Positions 7,297 to 17,700 of a DNA stretch of 24,439 bases are shown here, piece by piece. The DNA is from a virus: positions 1 to 24,439 of IMG/VR virus record IMGVR_UViG_3300048694_000101; one strand, 5' to 3'. A program made the position numbers and the translations under genes. How positions within the stretch are numbered: the first letter of the stretch is position 1; every line of letters starts with the position of its first letter. Below the pieces are notes generated by a model. That model saw nothing but the letters and a program-made list of their open reading frames with translations, was not told where the DNA came from and searched no databases.

Positions 7297-8091
7297 ATGG
7301 TAGACGTATCACCATATTTTGATAACTTCCCCAAGATTAATTACTCTCTCAGTGACGATAAGAAGATCACTGATAGCGTTACCAATATCTTTAAACGATA
7401 TGCCATGCTCAGAGAGGTTTTGAGCAATTCATCATCATATGTTCTTTATGAGATAGATGATGGTGACACGCCTGAGATCATAGCGGAAAAGGTATATAAC
7501 GACGCCGGTGCTGGTTGGATCATTCTATATGCTAATCAGATCATGGACCCGCAGTTCGACTGGCACCTAAGTGATGCCAATTTCAAAAACTATATTGAAG
7601 CAAAATACGGATCAGTTGCAGCAGCCCAGAGTACCGTTCACCATTATGAAAAGGTGGTTGAGACCACTGTAGACGGCGAGACATATAGAAGGGTATATGG
7701 TGTCGGTAAAGAGAGATATACCGAGGTACCGCTTAATGTACCATATACCTATTATACACCATACAACGGATCTAATAACTGGGTTCTGACTGCCGACACT
7801 AATCTATTGAGAGCAGATAACACGGCATTCACTGCCGATCATAGTAATCATTCATCATATAATGACACATCGCTTCCTGAGTATTTCTCATATGAGGCAC
7901 ATACTGTCAACGGTAAGACAGTGACCATGAACACTTACGGTAACGCCGTTTCTAACTATGATTATGATTACAATCTAAACGATAACAGAAAATATATCAA
8001 GGTTATTAAAAAGCAATACTACACCCAGATCATGACCGAGTTTAAGGCTATTACTAAGGGTGTTCCGTCATATGTAAGGACTCTAGTCTAA
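7297..8091 (+). CDS. 53: gp53 baseplate wedge protein
   Basis: A 264-residue protein. YFDNFPKINY at the N-terminus, a LysM-like segment at 51-90 (YEIDDGDTPEIIAEKVY, then GWIILYANQIMDPQFDWHL), and C-terminal YDYDYNLNDNRKYIKVIKKQY agree with T4 gp53, which is added last to the wedge and locks wedges around the hub. T4 gp53 has 196 residues; the extra length lies at about 120-215, including an Asp/Asn/Tyr-rich insertion with short alternating Ala-Asp steps (LTADTNLLRADNTAFTAD, 165-182). The Shine-Dalgarno AAGGA overlaps the previous stop (TAAGGA). Confidence 0.88.
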   Translation: MVDVSPYFDNFPKINYSLSDDKKITDSVTNIFKRYAMLREVLSNSSSYVLYEIDDGDTPEIIAEKVYNDAGAGWIILYANQIMDPQFDWHLSDANFKNYIEAKYGSVAAAQSTVHHYEKVVETTVDGETYRRVYGVGKERYTEVPLNVPYTYYTPYNGSNNWVLTADTNLLRADNTAFTADHSNHSSYNDTSLPEYFSYEAHTVNGKTVTMNTYGNAVSNYDYDYNLNDNRKYIKVIKKQYYTQIMTEFKAITKGVPSYVRTLV

Positions 8092-8092
8092 G

Positions 8093-9382
8093 ATGGCATT
8101 TGTTGACTCCGCATCACAAATTAAACGATCAATAGATTATCAAGCACAGAGTAATGATCCTACATATCAGGTCTCGGCGACTATTAATCTGAATGGTGCC
8201 ACTCTTCCTGATGTGACCGTTAAAGAGGTCATTGTCGGTGAAAGTTTATTAAATCCATCTGCTCATGCCGTTGTTACACTACAGTCGGCCATGTATGGTA
8301 CGACAGGTGCCGGTGTGCCTATTGATTGGAACCAGTTCAGATGCCAACCTATCGGAATTTATATCAAAGACAATAACAATATACCTGATAATCCTAGAAC
8401 GATGACGATTAATCAGCATGTCTATCGTTGTGACAATCGCCGCTTTTCAACGACCAATACTGGTAATACAGAGGATCTAAGCCTTCACTCTATTGATGAA
8501 TCGATACTAAAAGATGCCGGTATGGTCATGGAGCAGTCATGGAAGTGCGCCACACCCTCACAGGTTGTTAAAGTAGCATTGCAGAAGATCGGTGCCACTA
8601 ATGCACAGGTTTCTAATAATACAGGACCCGGTAGACCCTACTCTGCGGATTCTATTCACCCTCTACAGGTCATAGCACAGCAATCCAATGTGGCACTGGC
8701 CAACGGTAATGATCCGTCGTTTCTGCATTATATGACCATTAATAATAACACCGGTGAGAATGTGCATAATTTCAGATCGCTTTATGATCTTATGAATCCG
8801 TCGGGTCACACACCATATGAGATATTCGGCGCCGATACTGCGGTAACCGGTGGTAATGGTATGTCAGAGTCCTATTTCGGTTCTAGCGGTATGAATAAAG
8901 CAATCACATTTACTTTCCCTTGCGACTATGACGTTCTATCTGATATTCTGAACGGTGTCGATTGTGATGGTGCCAATAAGAATGATGTCAGAACATTTAA
9001 TCTGGCATCAGGTGACTTTGCGGCTGCTATGGGTGCTGCTACTAGCATCGCCAATATGTTCACCTCAATGACCAATTTCGGAACGGCACAGCAACAACAG
9101 TCATGCGAAACCCATGTTGAGAAATACTTGCTTAAACGCCAGGCACGAATGGGTATGCTAGAAAAAGATAAGATTGCCCTCAGAATTACCGTGCCCTGGT
9201 CACCATGGTTGCATGTCGGGAATCAGATTAAATTCACATGGAATAACCGATACAACCCATCTAATATACAGTATGGTTCAGGTACATATCTTATCGTCCA
9301 TCTGACACATAATATTCAATACGGTGGTTACGGCACCACTACACTAGATTGTATCTCTAATACATTTGGCAGCGGAGGCTAA
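8093..9382 (+). CDS. 27: gp27-like baseplate hub protein
   Basis: A 429-residue protein (T4 gp27: 391). The N-terminal part has a beta-rich pattern (YQVSATINLNG, VTVKEVIVGESL, HAVVTLQSA), and the last 100 residues have the closing hub-domain pattern also seen in VgrG/gpD hubs: LRITVPWSPWLHVGNQIKF, then GSGTYLIVHLTHNI and TTLDCI. gp27 forms a trimeric ring on which gp5 (the spike) and gp48/gp54 (tube) sit. It directly follows gp53 with one base between stop and start and precedes the OB and beta-helix spike genes, as expected for a hub-spike unit. Sequence identity to T4 is too low for certainty by eye; position and C-terminal pattern carry the call. Confidence 0.68.
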   Translation: MAFVDSASQIKRSIDYQAQSNDPTYQVSATINLNGATLPDVTVKEVIVGESLLNPSAHAVVTLQSAMYGTTGAGVPIDWNQFRCQPIGIYIKDNNNIPDNPRTMTINQHVYRCDNRRFSTTNTGNTEDLSLHSIDESILKDAGMVMEQSWKCATPSQVVKVALQKIGATNAQVSNNTGPGRPYSADSIHPLQVIAQQSNVALANGNDPSFLHYMTINNNTGENVHNFRSLYDLMNPSGHTPYEIFGADTAVTGGNGMSESYFGSSGMNKAITFTFPCDYDVLSDILNGVDCDGANKNDVRTFNLASGDFAAAMGAATSIANMFTSMTNFGTAQQQQSCETHVEKYLLKRQARMGMLEKDKIALRITVPWSPWLHVGNQIKFTWNNRYNPSNIQYGSGTYLIVHLTHNIQYGGYGTTTLDCISNTFGSGG

Positions 9383-9384
9383 TA

Positions 9385-11025
9385 ATGAAGGGTAAGTTTC
9401 CTGGTCAGGATTCAGAATTACAGATAGGTGTCACTACAGACCAGAAGGCAGAAGACCATTCAGGTAATGCCGGTTATTATCTACCACTCAGAGGTGGACA
9501 GGATACTAACCTGGAAGACTCTATGCTTTCTCCTATGCTCAATTCACCTACTGGTTTTATGCAGCAGGCATTCCCTGGTGCACTAGATCCTGGCACGCCT
9601 GTTGTCGTTATGAGAGAGATTGGTTCTCTCGGTGGCCTTGTTCTAGGTCAGTCTAATACTGTTAAAAAAGGTGGTACAGGTGCCAGCAATAGCAGCCTAC
9701 CATCGGCGCAGAAAGTTAAACAATTAACTGGCACCGAGAGAGATATTAATATTGCGCCTGATATCGAAGAAACGGAAGAGAACGGTGTCAAGATTAGAAA
9801 GATTAAAGAGAAGGGGCAGCAGCATTCCCTTGATCTACTAGACGGTCTGCCTATTCACGGTGCGCTATTCGACATGGCTGGTTTTAGATTACCAGAAATT
9901 AAGAATGTACCTACTGCCAAACAGACCAATGATCAGATGATGTCAGCCCAGCAGTTGCAGCAGATGATGGGTCAGATCATGTCTATGGGTCAGATGATCC
10001 AAGGTCTGGCAGGCAATAAAGGTGGAGGTGGAGGCGCTGGCGGTTACGGTGCAGGTTCATTGGCACCACAGACACCAGGAACGACATATACCCCACCAGG
10101 CGCTAATACAGGTGCAGGTGGCGCCGGATATAGCGGAGGTCTGGGTAATAATATTATCTCGGCTGCCAATGCTCCTTCAGATACTCCTCTATACAGTATT
10201 ATGGAGGGAGTCACACCCCCTATGAAGGCCGCAATTAATTCTCTTTCTGTATTATTACAGGGATATGAAACGACCGGCGGCGTTGCATTTGTTACGGGTG
10301 GTGTTGTCCATGAAGATACATATTTACAAAATGCGGAACAATTACTAAGTCAGGTCAATACACTTGACGATCTAATGTATGTATTGAGTAGACTCCAATG
10401 GGATTCATCGCTTCGTGGTACAGAAAAACTACAGAGTGTCGTCAATGAAATTCAGACGGCATGGGGTGTAGCATTACAAGAGATCGACTATAACGGTAAT
10501 ATCATCATCACATACGGCAGTGCCGATGCCAATCTTGAAATGGATTTTGCCAATACGATGACCAGTAATACGTCATCACCGGCACTTGGTTATTTCAGCG
10601 GTAACGACCCCACATATTCTATTAATGCTACAGGTGCTAGTCAGGGATTCAATAGCGGTTCTGGTATCGGTGGTGCAGGTGGTCAAGGCAGTTCATCATC
10701 CGCCCAGCAAGTTATGGGACAGGTTCAGGGCCTTCTCGGTCAGATTCAAGGTCTAGCACAAGGCATGGATCAGAACATGTTTGGTGAAGCAGCCGGCACC
10801 ATGAAAGATATGTGGAAGCGTATGACACGAGAACAAGAGAATGATGCCAAGAAAATGCACGAGAAATTAAATCAAGCCAGTGATACTCAGAAGATGAGCA
10901 AGATTGTTGAAAAGACCGTAAAAGGTGGCAAGCCGCTGGACACACAGAACTTTGATGAAAATAGTCTAGAGAGCATGGGTGAATCAGCCGGGTCAGGTAA
11001 TTTCGGTGTATCATTCGGACCATAA
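9385..11025 (+). CDS. Baseplate hub/spike protein with gp5-like OB-fold N-terminus
   Basis: A 546-residue protein. Residues 1-92 have an OB-like layout (KGKFPGQDSELQIGV, YYLPLRG, DPGTPVVVMREIGSLGGLVLGQ), resembling the N-terminal domain of gp5/VgrG spikes that seats the needle on the hub. HGALFDMAGFRLPEIKNVPTA (158-178) follows, then a Gln/Met-rich helix (183-209), a Gly-rich linker (211-255), a globular helical region (about 260-400), a Gly/Ser region and a charged helical C-terminus (about 450-510). No lysozyme catalytic pattern is seen, unlike T4 gp5. The start is supported by GGAGG 7 bases upstream of ATG. Between gp27 and the beta-helix it most likely connects hub and needle. Confidence 0.55.
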   Translation: MKGKFPGQDSELQIGVTTDQKAEDHSGNAGYYLPLRGGQDTNLEDSMLSPMLNSPTGFMQQAFPGALDPGTPVVVMREIGSLGGLVLGQSNTVKKGGTGASNSSLPSAQKVKQLTGTERDINIAPDIEETEENGVKIRKIKEKGQQHSLDLLDGLPIHGALFDMAGFRLPEIKNVPTAKQTNDQMMSAQQLQQMMGQIMSMGQMIQGLAGNKGGGGGAGGYGAGSLAPQTPGTTYTPPGANTGAGGAGYSGGLGNNIISAANAPSDTPLYSIMEGVTPPMKAAINSLSVLLQGYETTGGVAFVTGGVVHEDTYLQNAEQLLSQVNTLDDLMYVLSRLQWDSSLRGTEKLQSVVNEIQTAWGVALQEIDYNGNIIITYGSADANLEMDFANTMTSNTSSPALGYFSGNDPTYSINATGASQGFNSGSGIGGAGGQGSSSSAQQVMGQVQGLLGQIQGLAQGMDQNMFGEAAGTMKDMWKRMTREQENDAKKMHEKLNQASDTQKMSKIVEKTVKGGKPLDTQNFDENSLESMGESAGSGNFGVSFGP

Positions 11026-11035
11026 GGAATAAAGA

Positions 11036-12271
11036 ATGTCAAATACAGATGGTGCAGGAGTTACTGGTGAAGTTTCTACAATGCAGGAACCCAAGAAGGA
11101 ATCTCCTAAAAAGTGGACTCAACCACATCAGTCAGATGCCCGTAAAGCAAAATCTACTGGTTCATATCCTGATTACTTCTCATGGAAGACACGCTCAGGA
11201 CACGTTCTACAATTAGACGACACCAAAGGTGGTGAGACTGTAACACTACAGCATCGTGGTGGTACCGCAGTTCAGATGGCACCTGATGGTTCTATGCATG
11301 TCACCGCACATAACGGTAAATATGAGATCACATTCGGTGAGAACCGTGTGACCATATCAGGTGCCCAAGATATCACAGTCAAAGGTGATGCTTCATTCCG
11401 TGTATATGGTGATTATAATGTCACCTGTCAGAAAGATTATAACCTCACCGTTCTAGGTAATTTTAATCTAACTGCCAAGAACCATAACAGACAAATTCTC
11501 GGAAATCTTGACACGCAGGCACGTAATGAGAATAAGAAACTAATGGGTTCATCTTCTAAGATTGCTCGTGGTGCCATTGCATATGTCGCCAAGGGATCAG
11601 TAACCCATGCATCACAGTCAGATCAAATCTTTCTGGGTGGTGCTGCCGGTGCCAATCTATGGGCCAAGAAAGGTAATATCACACAGAATATCGAAGAAGA
11701 AGGCAACTTTCACTCTGAGGCCAAAGACGGTGAGTATCATGTAAAAGCCAAGAAGGCGATTAAAGTCCAATCAACCGACGAAACAATGGACTTTAAATCT
11801 AAGAACGAATTTACTATGACCTCTACTGATAAAAGCGGAAAGATTACTACCAAGCAAGATATGGGAATTGAATCACAGAACTCAGGCGTCAACGTCAAAG
11901 CACAGAATAATATCGGGTTGCAATCAACCTCGGGTGATATTCAGGCCAAGTCAACTGCTGGTAATGTCGAGGTAACCGCACAGCAAAGCCTGGACCTTCG
12001 TGCATCACAAAAGGCGTCACTATCTGCACCGACCACATATGTCTCCGGTGACACCACAACGAATATCAAAGGTGGTACGTCAGTCAATGTTGACGGTCCT
12101 TCTGCACTCAATCTTAATGGGGGTATGTCACAAGTAATGAGCGCACTAGGATTACAAATGAACTTCAACTTTGGATCAGGCGGAGACGCATCAGGAGAGA
12201 CCGGTTCATCACGAGGCGTTCATGCACCTGATAGACCAGCAAATAGAGACGAAGCGGATAACTGGGCATAA
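11036..12271 (+). CDS. 5: gp5 C-terminal-like beta-helical needle (membrane-piercing spike)
   Basis: A 411-residue protein. After a polar N-terminus, YFSWKTRSGHVLQLDDTKGGETVTLQHRGGTAVQM (44-78) is the collar seen in gp5/VgrG spikes just before the needle. From about residue 100 to 385 the sequence follows an eight-residue step, for example ITVKGDAS, FRVYGDYN, VTCQKDYN, LTVLGNFN, matching the VxGxxxxx octad of the T4 gp5 triple-stranded beta-helix, and ending IKGGTSVN, VDGPSALN, LNGG. It lacks both OB and lysozyme domains, so it is a stand-alone needle. No PAAR tip motif is visible at its C-terminus, so a separate tip protein is expected. The Shine-Dalgarno AAGGA overlaps the upstream stop. 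Confidence 0.82.
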   Translation: MSNTDGAGVTGEVSTMQEPKKESPKKWTQPHQSDARKAKSTGSYPDYFSWKTRSGHVLQLDDTKGGETVTLQHRGGTAVQMAPDGSMHVTAHNGKYEITFGENRVTISGAQDITVKGDASFRVYGDYNVTCQKDYNLTVLGNFNLTAKNHNRQILGNLDTQARNENKKLMGSSSKIARGAIAYVAKGSVTHASQSDQIFLGGAAGANLWAKKGNITQNIEEEGNFHSEAKDGEYHVKAKKAIKVQSTDETMDFKSKNEFTMTSTDKSGKITTKQDMGIESQNSGVNVKAQNNIGLQSTSGDIQAKSTAGNVEVTAQQSLDLRASQKASLSAPTTYVSGDTTTNIKGGTSVNVDGPSALNLNGGMSQVMSALGLQMNFNFGSGGDASGETGSSRGVHAPDRPANRDEADNWA

Positions 12272-12292
12272 ATAATATAAATGGGTAAAGGA
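12267..12292 (+). promoter_or_regulatory. Late-promoter-like boxes and ribosome binding site before gene 25
   Basis: CATAAATA (12267-12274, one mismatch to TATAAATA) overlaps the needle gene stop, and TATAAATG (12276-12283, also one mismatch) follows at once. AAAGGA at 12287-12292, 5 bases before ATG 12298, is the Shine-Dalgarno. The first box would give a transcript starting just ahead of the Shine-Dalgarno, which is feasible; the second is too close. Confidence 0.4.
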
Positions 12293-12297
12293 CCACA

Positions 12298-12702
12298 ATG
12301 GCACAGTTAAATATCAGCAGAGATCCTGACTATTCAGATTTGGATTTAGATTTTCAAATCAATCCAATTACTGGTGATATCAATAGAAAGACAGGTGTGG
12401 ATGCCGTCAAGAGGTCAATCCGCAATCTTATCTTTACTAACTTCTATGAGAGACCATTCAAATCAGCAATAGGATCTAAGATTCCTAGATTGCTATTTGA
12501 TAATGTGGATATGATGACTGCTACATACATAGAAGATGCTCTGATTCAAATGATAAATAATTTTGAACCCAGAGTAATGCTGACAGACGTTAAAGTTTAT
12601 GCCGACATTGATAACCACGGATTCAGTGTCACTATACAGTATATTGTATTGAATACCGAGACACCAGCCACATTCAATTTATTCTTAGAGAAGATAAGGT
12701 AA
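12298..12702 (+). CDS. 25: gp25 baseplate wedge protein
   Basis: A 134-residue protein (T4 gp25: 132), conserved from phage to type VI secretion (TssE). Visible: LDLDFQINPITGDI (15-28), a helix VDAVKRSIRNLIFTNFYERPF (34-54) and the family hallmark EPR at 90-92 (NFEPRVML), then the strand VTIQYIVLNT. gp25 joins the gp6/gp7 wedge core to the sheath and is thought to trigger sheath assembly. It is followed after three bases by gene 6, the partner it binds. Confidence 0.95.
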   Translation: MAQLNISRDPDYSDLDLDFQINPITGDINRKTGVDAVKRSIRNLIFTNFYERPFKSAIGSKIPRLLFDNVDMMTATYIEDALIQMINNFEPRVMLTDVKVYADIDNHGFSVTIQYIVLNTETPATFNLFLEKIR

Positions 12703-12705
12703 CTA

Positions 12706-14778
12706 ATGGCAACCGCAAACACAACCCTTAAAATAGCGGATTTAGATTTCAATTCCATTCGTGATAATCTAAAGACCTATCTCGGCAGTCAGTCAGAGTT
12801 TACAGATTATAACTTTGAAGGTTCTGGTCTATCTGTTCTATTAGATATCCTGGCGTATAACACATACTATAATTCATACTATCTGAATATGGTTGCCAAC
12901 GAAGCATTCCTGGATACTGCCCAACTTCGTCAGAATATTCTATCACAGGCCAAGTTGGTTAATTATATGCCAACATCTGCCCACGGATCAGAGGCACAGG
13001 TTACTATTGTTGTTACACCGACGACCTCAGAAAACCAGACAATCGACTATGTGGTTCTAGACAGATATACACGCCTGCTTGGTGCCGATGTTGAGGGTAC
13101 TAATTACCCATTCGTTGCTATAAACGCCAATACGTCACATAAATCAGGTGCGACATTCACATTCCCTAATGTATGGATCAAGCAGGGTGAAGTAATCACC
13201 CAGCAGTTTCAAATGCTGGCCAATAATCTGACAGGTCGATTTGAAATTCCATCTGCCAATATCGATACGACCACTCTCACTATCACGGTTCAGGAATCAA
13301 CATCTAATACCTACACAGAAGAATATCAGATATCAGAAGATATCACTCTGGCAACTGGTGACAGTCGTGTATATTTCATGGAAGAGAATGAGAAGTTAAA
13401 CTACACCATTCAATTTGGTGATGGTGTCATTGGTTATCGTCCTAAGGTAGGCAATATCGTTATCGCTACATATATCGACACTCAGGGTGGTATGGGAAAT
13501 GATATCTCAAAGTTCAGCGTCATTGATCCTGTAGGCGGCCTATTTGCTGGTGATGTTAGAGTTACCACAGTTCAGAGTTCAAGAGTCGGTACTGACAAAG
13601 AAGATATTGATAGTATCCGCCTCAGAGCACCGCAGTATTATACAGCACAGAACCGTTGTGTTACCACCCGTGACTATGAATCGATTATCACCAAAGATTA
13701 TCAGAATATCGAAGCCGTTTCTATTTGGGGTGGTGAAGATAATGATCCACCAATTTACGGTAAGGTTTATATCTCAATCAAGACCAAAGGGTACTATGCT
13801 CTATCTAATCTTGAAAAAGAGAACATCAAGACTAACCTGATTTCAAATAGAAACGTCCTGACAGTGACACCGGTCATCATTGACCCTGACTATATCTTTG
13901 TCACTGTTCGTGGTAAAATCTATTATAACCCAACATTGACCTCTAAGACTTCTAATGAACTGGCAGACATTGTTAGACAAGCAGCATATGATTATGCTGA
14001 TGCCAATCTCAACACATACAAGTCAACTCTCAAGAAGTCAAAGTTGCAGGCTGCTATCGAATCATCTGATCCGGCTATTACCGGTTCTGATATCACTGTA
14101 TATCTACAGGGTCGTCAGACAATCGATACGACCCAGAACAAAAAGTATTATTACAACTTCAAGACACCGATTGAAAAGGGAACATTTACCAATAAGTTGT
14201 TCTCATATCCTCAGATCACGGTGCCTGATAGTTCGTTTACTGACCGTAATGTTTTCTATGAAGAAGTTCCCGATTCTTTCACCGGTGTCGATTCTATTGA
14301 ATTGATCAACGCTGGTATCAATTACACAACGGCCAATGTCGTTATCACTGGTGACGGTACAGGTGCTACAGCCAAAGCAACTGTTATTAATGGTCGTGTT
14401 AGATCGATTACAGTAACTAATAAGGGTATCAATTACTCTCGTGCTATTGCTTCAATTGAAGGTAATGGATCGGAAGCAGAAATTAGACCGGTTCTTCAAG
14501 CCAAGAACGGTACACTTAGAACTTACTACTATGACACGGTTGGTAATAAGATCATAGTAAATTCTTCAGCCGGAACCATCGACTATGACACGGGTGAGGT
14601 TGTTCTAAATGCCGTTCAACCATCGGCAGTGGTTACTAATGACTTCTATGACACCAATATTCTAACTCTGAATGTCGTCGCAGGAAGTCAGGTTATTCCA
14701 CCACTAAGAAACAGAATCCTAACGGTTGATACTAATAATATTCAAAGTATTCAGATTGAAATGGTGGCTGAAAGCTAA
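12706..14778 (+). CDS. 6: gp6 baseplate wedge protein
   Basis: A 690-residue protein (T4 gp6: 660). The N-terminus closely follows T4: LKTYLGSQSEFTDYNFEGSGLSVLLDILAYNTYY against T4 LIEWLNGQNEFLDYDFEGSRLNVLCDLLAYNTLY. Further on, EENEKLNYTIQFGDGVIG, the central RCVTTRDYESIITKDYQNI (T4 RCVTATDYDTFVSERFGSI) and LQAAIESSDPAITGSDITVYL match the gp6/gpJ/TssF wedge core that forms the inner baseplate iris. Near the C-terminus two Gly-Ile-Asn-Tyr modules (about 14309-14329 and 14419-14440) appear to be an insertion absent from T4 gp6. The stop overlaps the gp7 start (TAATG), suggesting coupled translation of these partners. Confidence 0.95.
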   Translation: MATANTTLKIADLDFNSIRDNLKTYLGSQSEFTDYNFEGSGLSVLLDILAYNTYYNSYYLNMVANEAFLDTAQLRQNILSQAKLVNYMPTSAHGSEAQVTIVVTPTTSENQTIDYVVLDRYTRLLGADVEGTNYPFVAINANTSHKSGATFTFPNVWIKQGEVITQQFQMLANNLTGRFEIPSANIDTTTLTITVQESTSNTYTEEYQISEDITLATGDSRVYFMEENEKLNYTIQFGDGVIGYRPKVGNIVIATYIDTQGGMGNDISKFSVIDPVGGLFAGDVRVTTVQSSRVGTDKEDIDSIRLRAPQYYTAQNRCVTTRDYESIITKDYQNIEAVSIWGGEDNDPPIYGKVYISIKTKGYYALSNLEKENIKTNLISNRNVLTVTPVIIDPDYIFVTVRGKIYYNPTLTSKTSNELADIVRQAAYDYADANLNTYKSTLKKSKLQAAIESSDPAITGSDITVYLQGRQTIDTTQNKKYYYNFKTPIEKGTFTNKLFSYPQITVPDSSFTDRNVFYEEVPDSFTGVDSIELINAGINYTTANVVITGDGTGATAKATVINGRVRSITVTNKGINYSRAIASIEGNGSEAEIRPVLQAKNGTLRTYYYDTVGNKIIVNSSAGTIDYDTGEVVLNAVQPSAVVTNDFYDTNILTLNVVAGSQVIPPLRNRILTVDTNNIQSIQIEMVAES

Positions 14779-17700
14779 TGGCAACACCTAATAACAAAAC
14801 ATCATTACTCGTATCCGAGCAGCTACCTTCCTTCGTTAGGGAGGAGCATGATACCTTTGTCAAGTTCTTAGAGTATTATTATGAGGCTATGGAGCAAGAA
14901 GGTCAGCCACTATATCTGTCCAAGAACATTCCTCATTATCTCGACATTGACCAGCTAAACGAACATATATTATATTCCCATGATCAGGGTAATGATTATT
15001 TCGCCTACCAAGATTTAATGCAGAGAATGTATGACACGTTCATTGCATATATTCCTGATTCAATCCTAGCAGATAGAACACTACTACTAAAACACGCCAA
15101 GGAGTTCTATCGCTCTACTGGTTCGGAGAAGTCTGCCAGATTCCTCATTCAGGCACTATTCAATAAAGAAGCAACGTTCTACTATCCTAAGGTAGACGTT
15201 CTTCGTGCATCTGATGGTAAGTGGTTCATTGAAAGATCACTCAAGGTTACCGGTGTTCAATTAAACAATACATCGAATAGCATTGCCGTTACTAACTTTG
15301 CCAATACAACCATCAAAGGAATTTCATCAGGTGCTACCGCTATCGTTGAAAAGGTTGATACCTATTTCGATAAGGGGCAGATCATCTATGAACTAAAACT
15401 GTCAAGTATCAATAAAGAGTTTCAGAACGCCGAGAAGATTTACACCTACTTCACGCAAGAGGGGACAGATTACTTTCTATCTGCTTCTCTGTTTTCAGGA
15501 ACCATTATCAACACCACACTTGTTTCTGGTGGTTCAGGTTATGTCGAAGGCACAACTATTCCTATTATCAGTTCTTTGGGTACTGGTGGCCAGGTTATCG
15601 TATCAAGCGTAACAAAAGGATCAGTTCAGGCCGCCGGTGTTGTTAAATCAGGTGCCGGGTTCAAAGTCAATGATCCTCTAGTTTTTGCTGGTTCAGGTTC
15701 TGGTGCTGCTGGTATCGTTGCTTCGGTTGATACTACACAGTTCTATCATCCAAATAGCTATAATGTCGTATGGACAACAATTAACCTGGTTGCCAATAAC
15801 GTTCTCGGTAATGTTAATAATAACGTTTATGAAACTATGGCATATTCTAATCTGGCAGCAATATACACCAATACATCAAATCTCGCTGTCAATACAGGAT
15901 CAGGTGCGTCGGTAACATTGATTAACCTATCATTCTGGTCATCTAACTCGAATGTATATTTCGAAAGTTATGATTCGATCAACGTTGGTAATACAATCGT
16001 CACGATTACATCGTCAAACCTGCTATCTAACGTAATTACTGTGACACCTGGTCTTCCCGGTAATCTGGTTTCTAATACACTACAGATCATCAAGAGAGCA
16101 AATGTCTATACGACAATTGCCAATGCAGTATCATACTTCGCATATTCAAACTGCGGCCCTGCATACTCTCTCGCTATTACCAACGGCGGTACTAACTATA
16201 CATCGGTGAACGTATCTATTTCTGCCAATGCCACTATCTCTAAGATGGGCATTCTCGGAAGAATGGAGATCATCAACGGTGGTATCGGGTATCTTGTCAA
16301 CGATAGAATTGAGTTCTTGAATGGATATGGTTCAACCGGATCAGGTGCTATTGCTAACGTAACATCTGTAGCAGCCAACGGTATGATCACCGGTGTCAAG
16401 TTCCAGCAGATGCCAGGTCATATTATCGGTGGCCAGGGTTATGACTGGAACCGTCTACCGTCAGCAAATGTCGTATCTGGTACAGGTACCGGCGCCAACA
16501 TCGCTGTTACTGCTCTTATCGGTCACAACGAACTGATCACCCAGTCCCTTTCAAATGTCGGAACTATTCAGTCACTATCTGTTATCTCTGGTGGTTCTGG
16601 ATATACTGATAATCCTAAACTAAACTTTACAGGTTTGGGTGACGGTCAAGCAAATGCTGGTCTGGTCGTTGTTACGGGTGCTTACTCATACCCTGGTCGA
16701 TATATCACTGATGATGGCCATATTTCAGCATATAACTTCTTGGAAGATAGAGATTACTATCAAGAGTTCTCATATGTCGTTAGAGTTGACGAAACAACCA
16801 ACAAGTATAGAGCAGCCCTCAAGGATCTAATCCATCCTGCTGGTACCAAGATGTATGGTGAATATACTGTCACATACGATAGTGCCAATAGTGTCAATTC
16901 TAATCTTGAAGTCACCTATGCAAATACCGGAAACATTCTAAACGCCTATAAATCAACCTATCAGGTTCAGGGATATACACCAGGTGTATTCAATCCTAAC
17001 GTTGTCGTTGGTGTTGCAAACGCTGAGTTCGTTGTCGGATCATATAAAGTCAATACATCAAACCATTTGTCAGTATATGATGCTAATAGCAACATCATCA
17101 CAATCCAATATTATACTCATGGGTTCATTGCCAATGATTATGTCTATCTACACTTTGGTGGTGACGCCAATGCATGGGCAAATCTAGCAAATGCCAATTA
17201 CATCGTAACATCTGCTAATCAGAATTACTTTAGCGTATATAATCCAAACATCCTATATCCTAGATCAAATACAGGTAATGTTAAGGTATGGAATCCTGAT
17301 GTCACCGTGTATATGCCATACAGCAGACCAAGTGTCAATGACAACGTATATCTACAGTTCCAGACAACCGATCCTTCATTGTCTAATGGATTCTACACTG
17401 TCTATGCCACACCTGGTGTCAACACATTTAACGTGATGCACAATTCAATGATCACGGCAAATGATGCCGCCAACGTGGCCAATCTTATCACCAAGAAGAT
17501 CATCGTTACTGCTAACAATCACGAATACGTTGTTGGTGAACAGGCGTATATTCTATTCAATGGTGGTGATACTGCTAACAATAAGAATGGTTACTATACT
17601 GTAACTTCTGTCGGATCAAATAACAAGTTCAATATTGCCGGGCAGAATCTAATCTTTAGTGGAACTAATTCTCAGACCTATCAGAAGCGTTCATATATCA

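Noticed and set aside
10018-10140. DNA-level tandem repeat or CRISPR-like array in the GGTGGAGG-rich stretch
   Set aside because: It is a Gly-rich codon run in the reading frame with no regular spacer-repeat structure.
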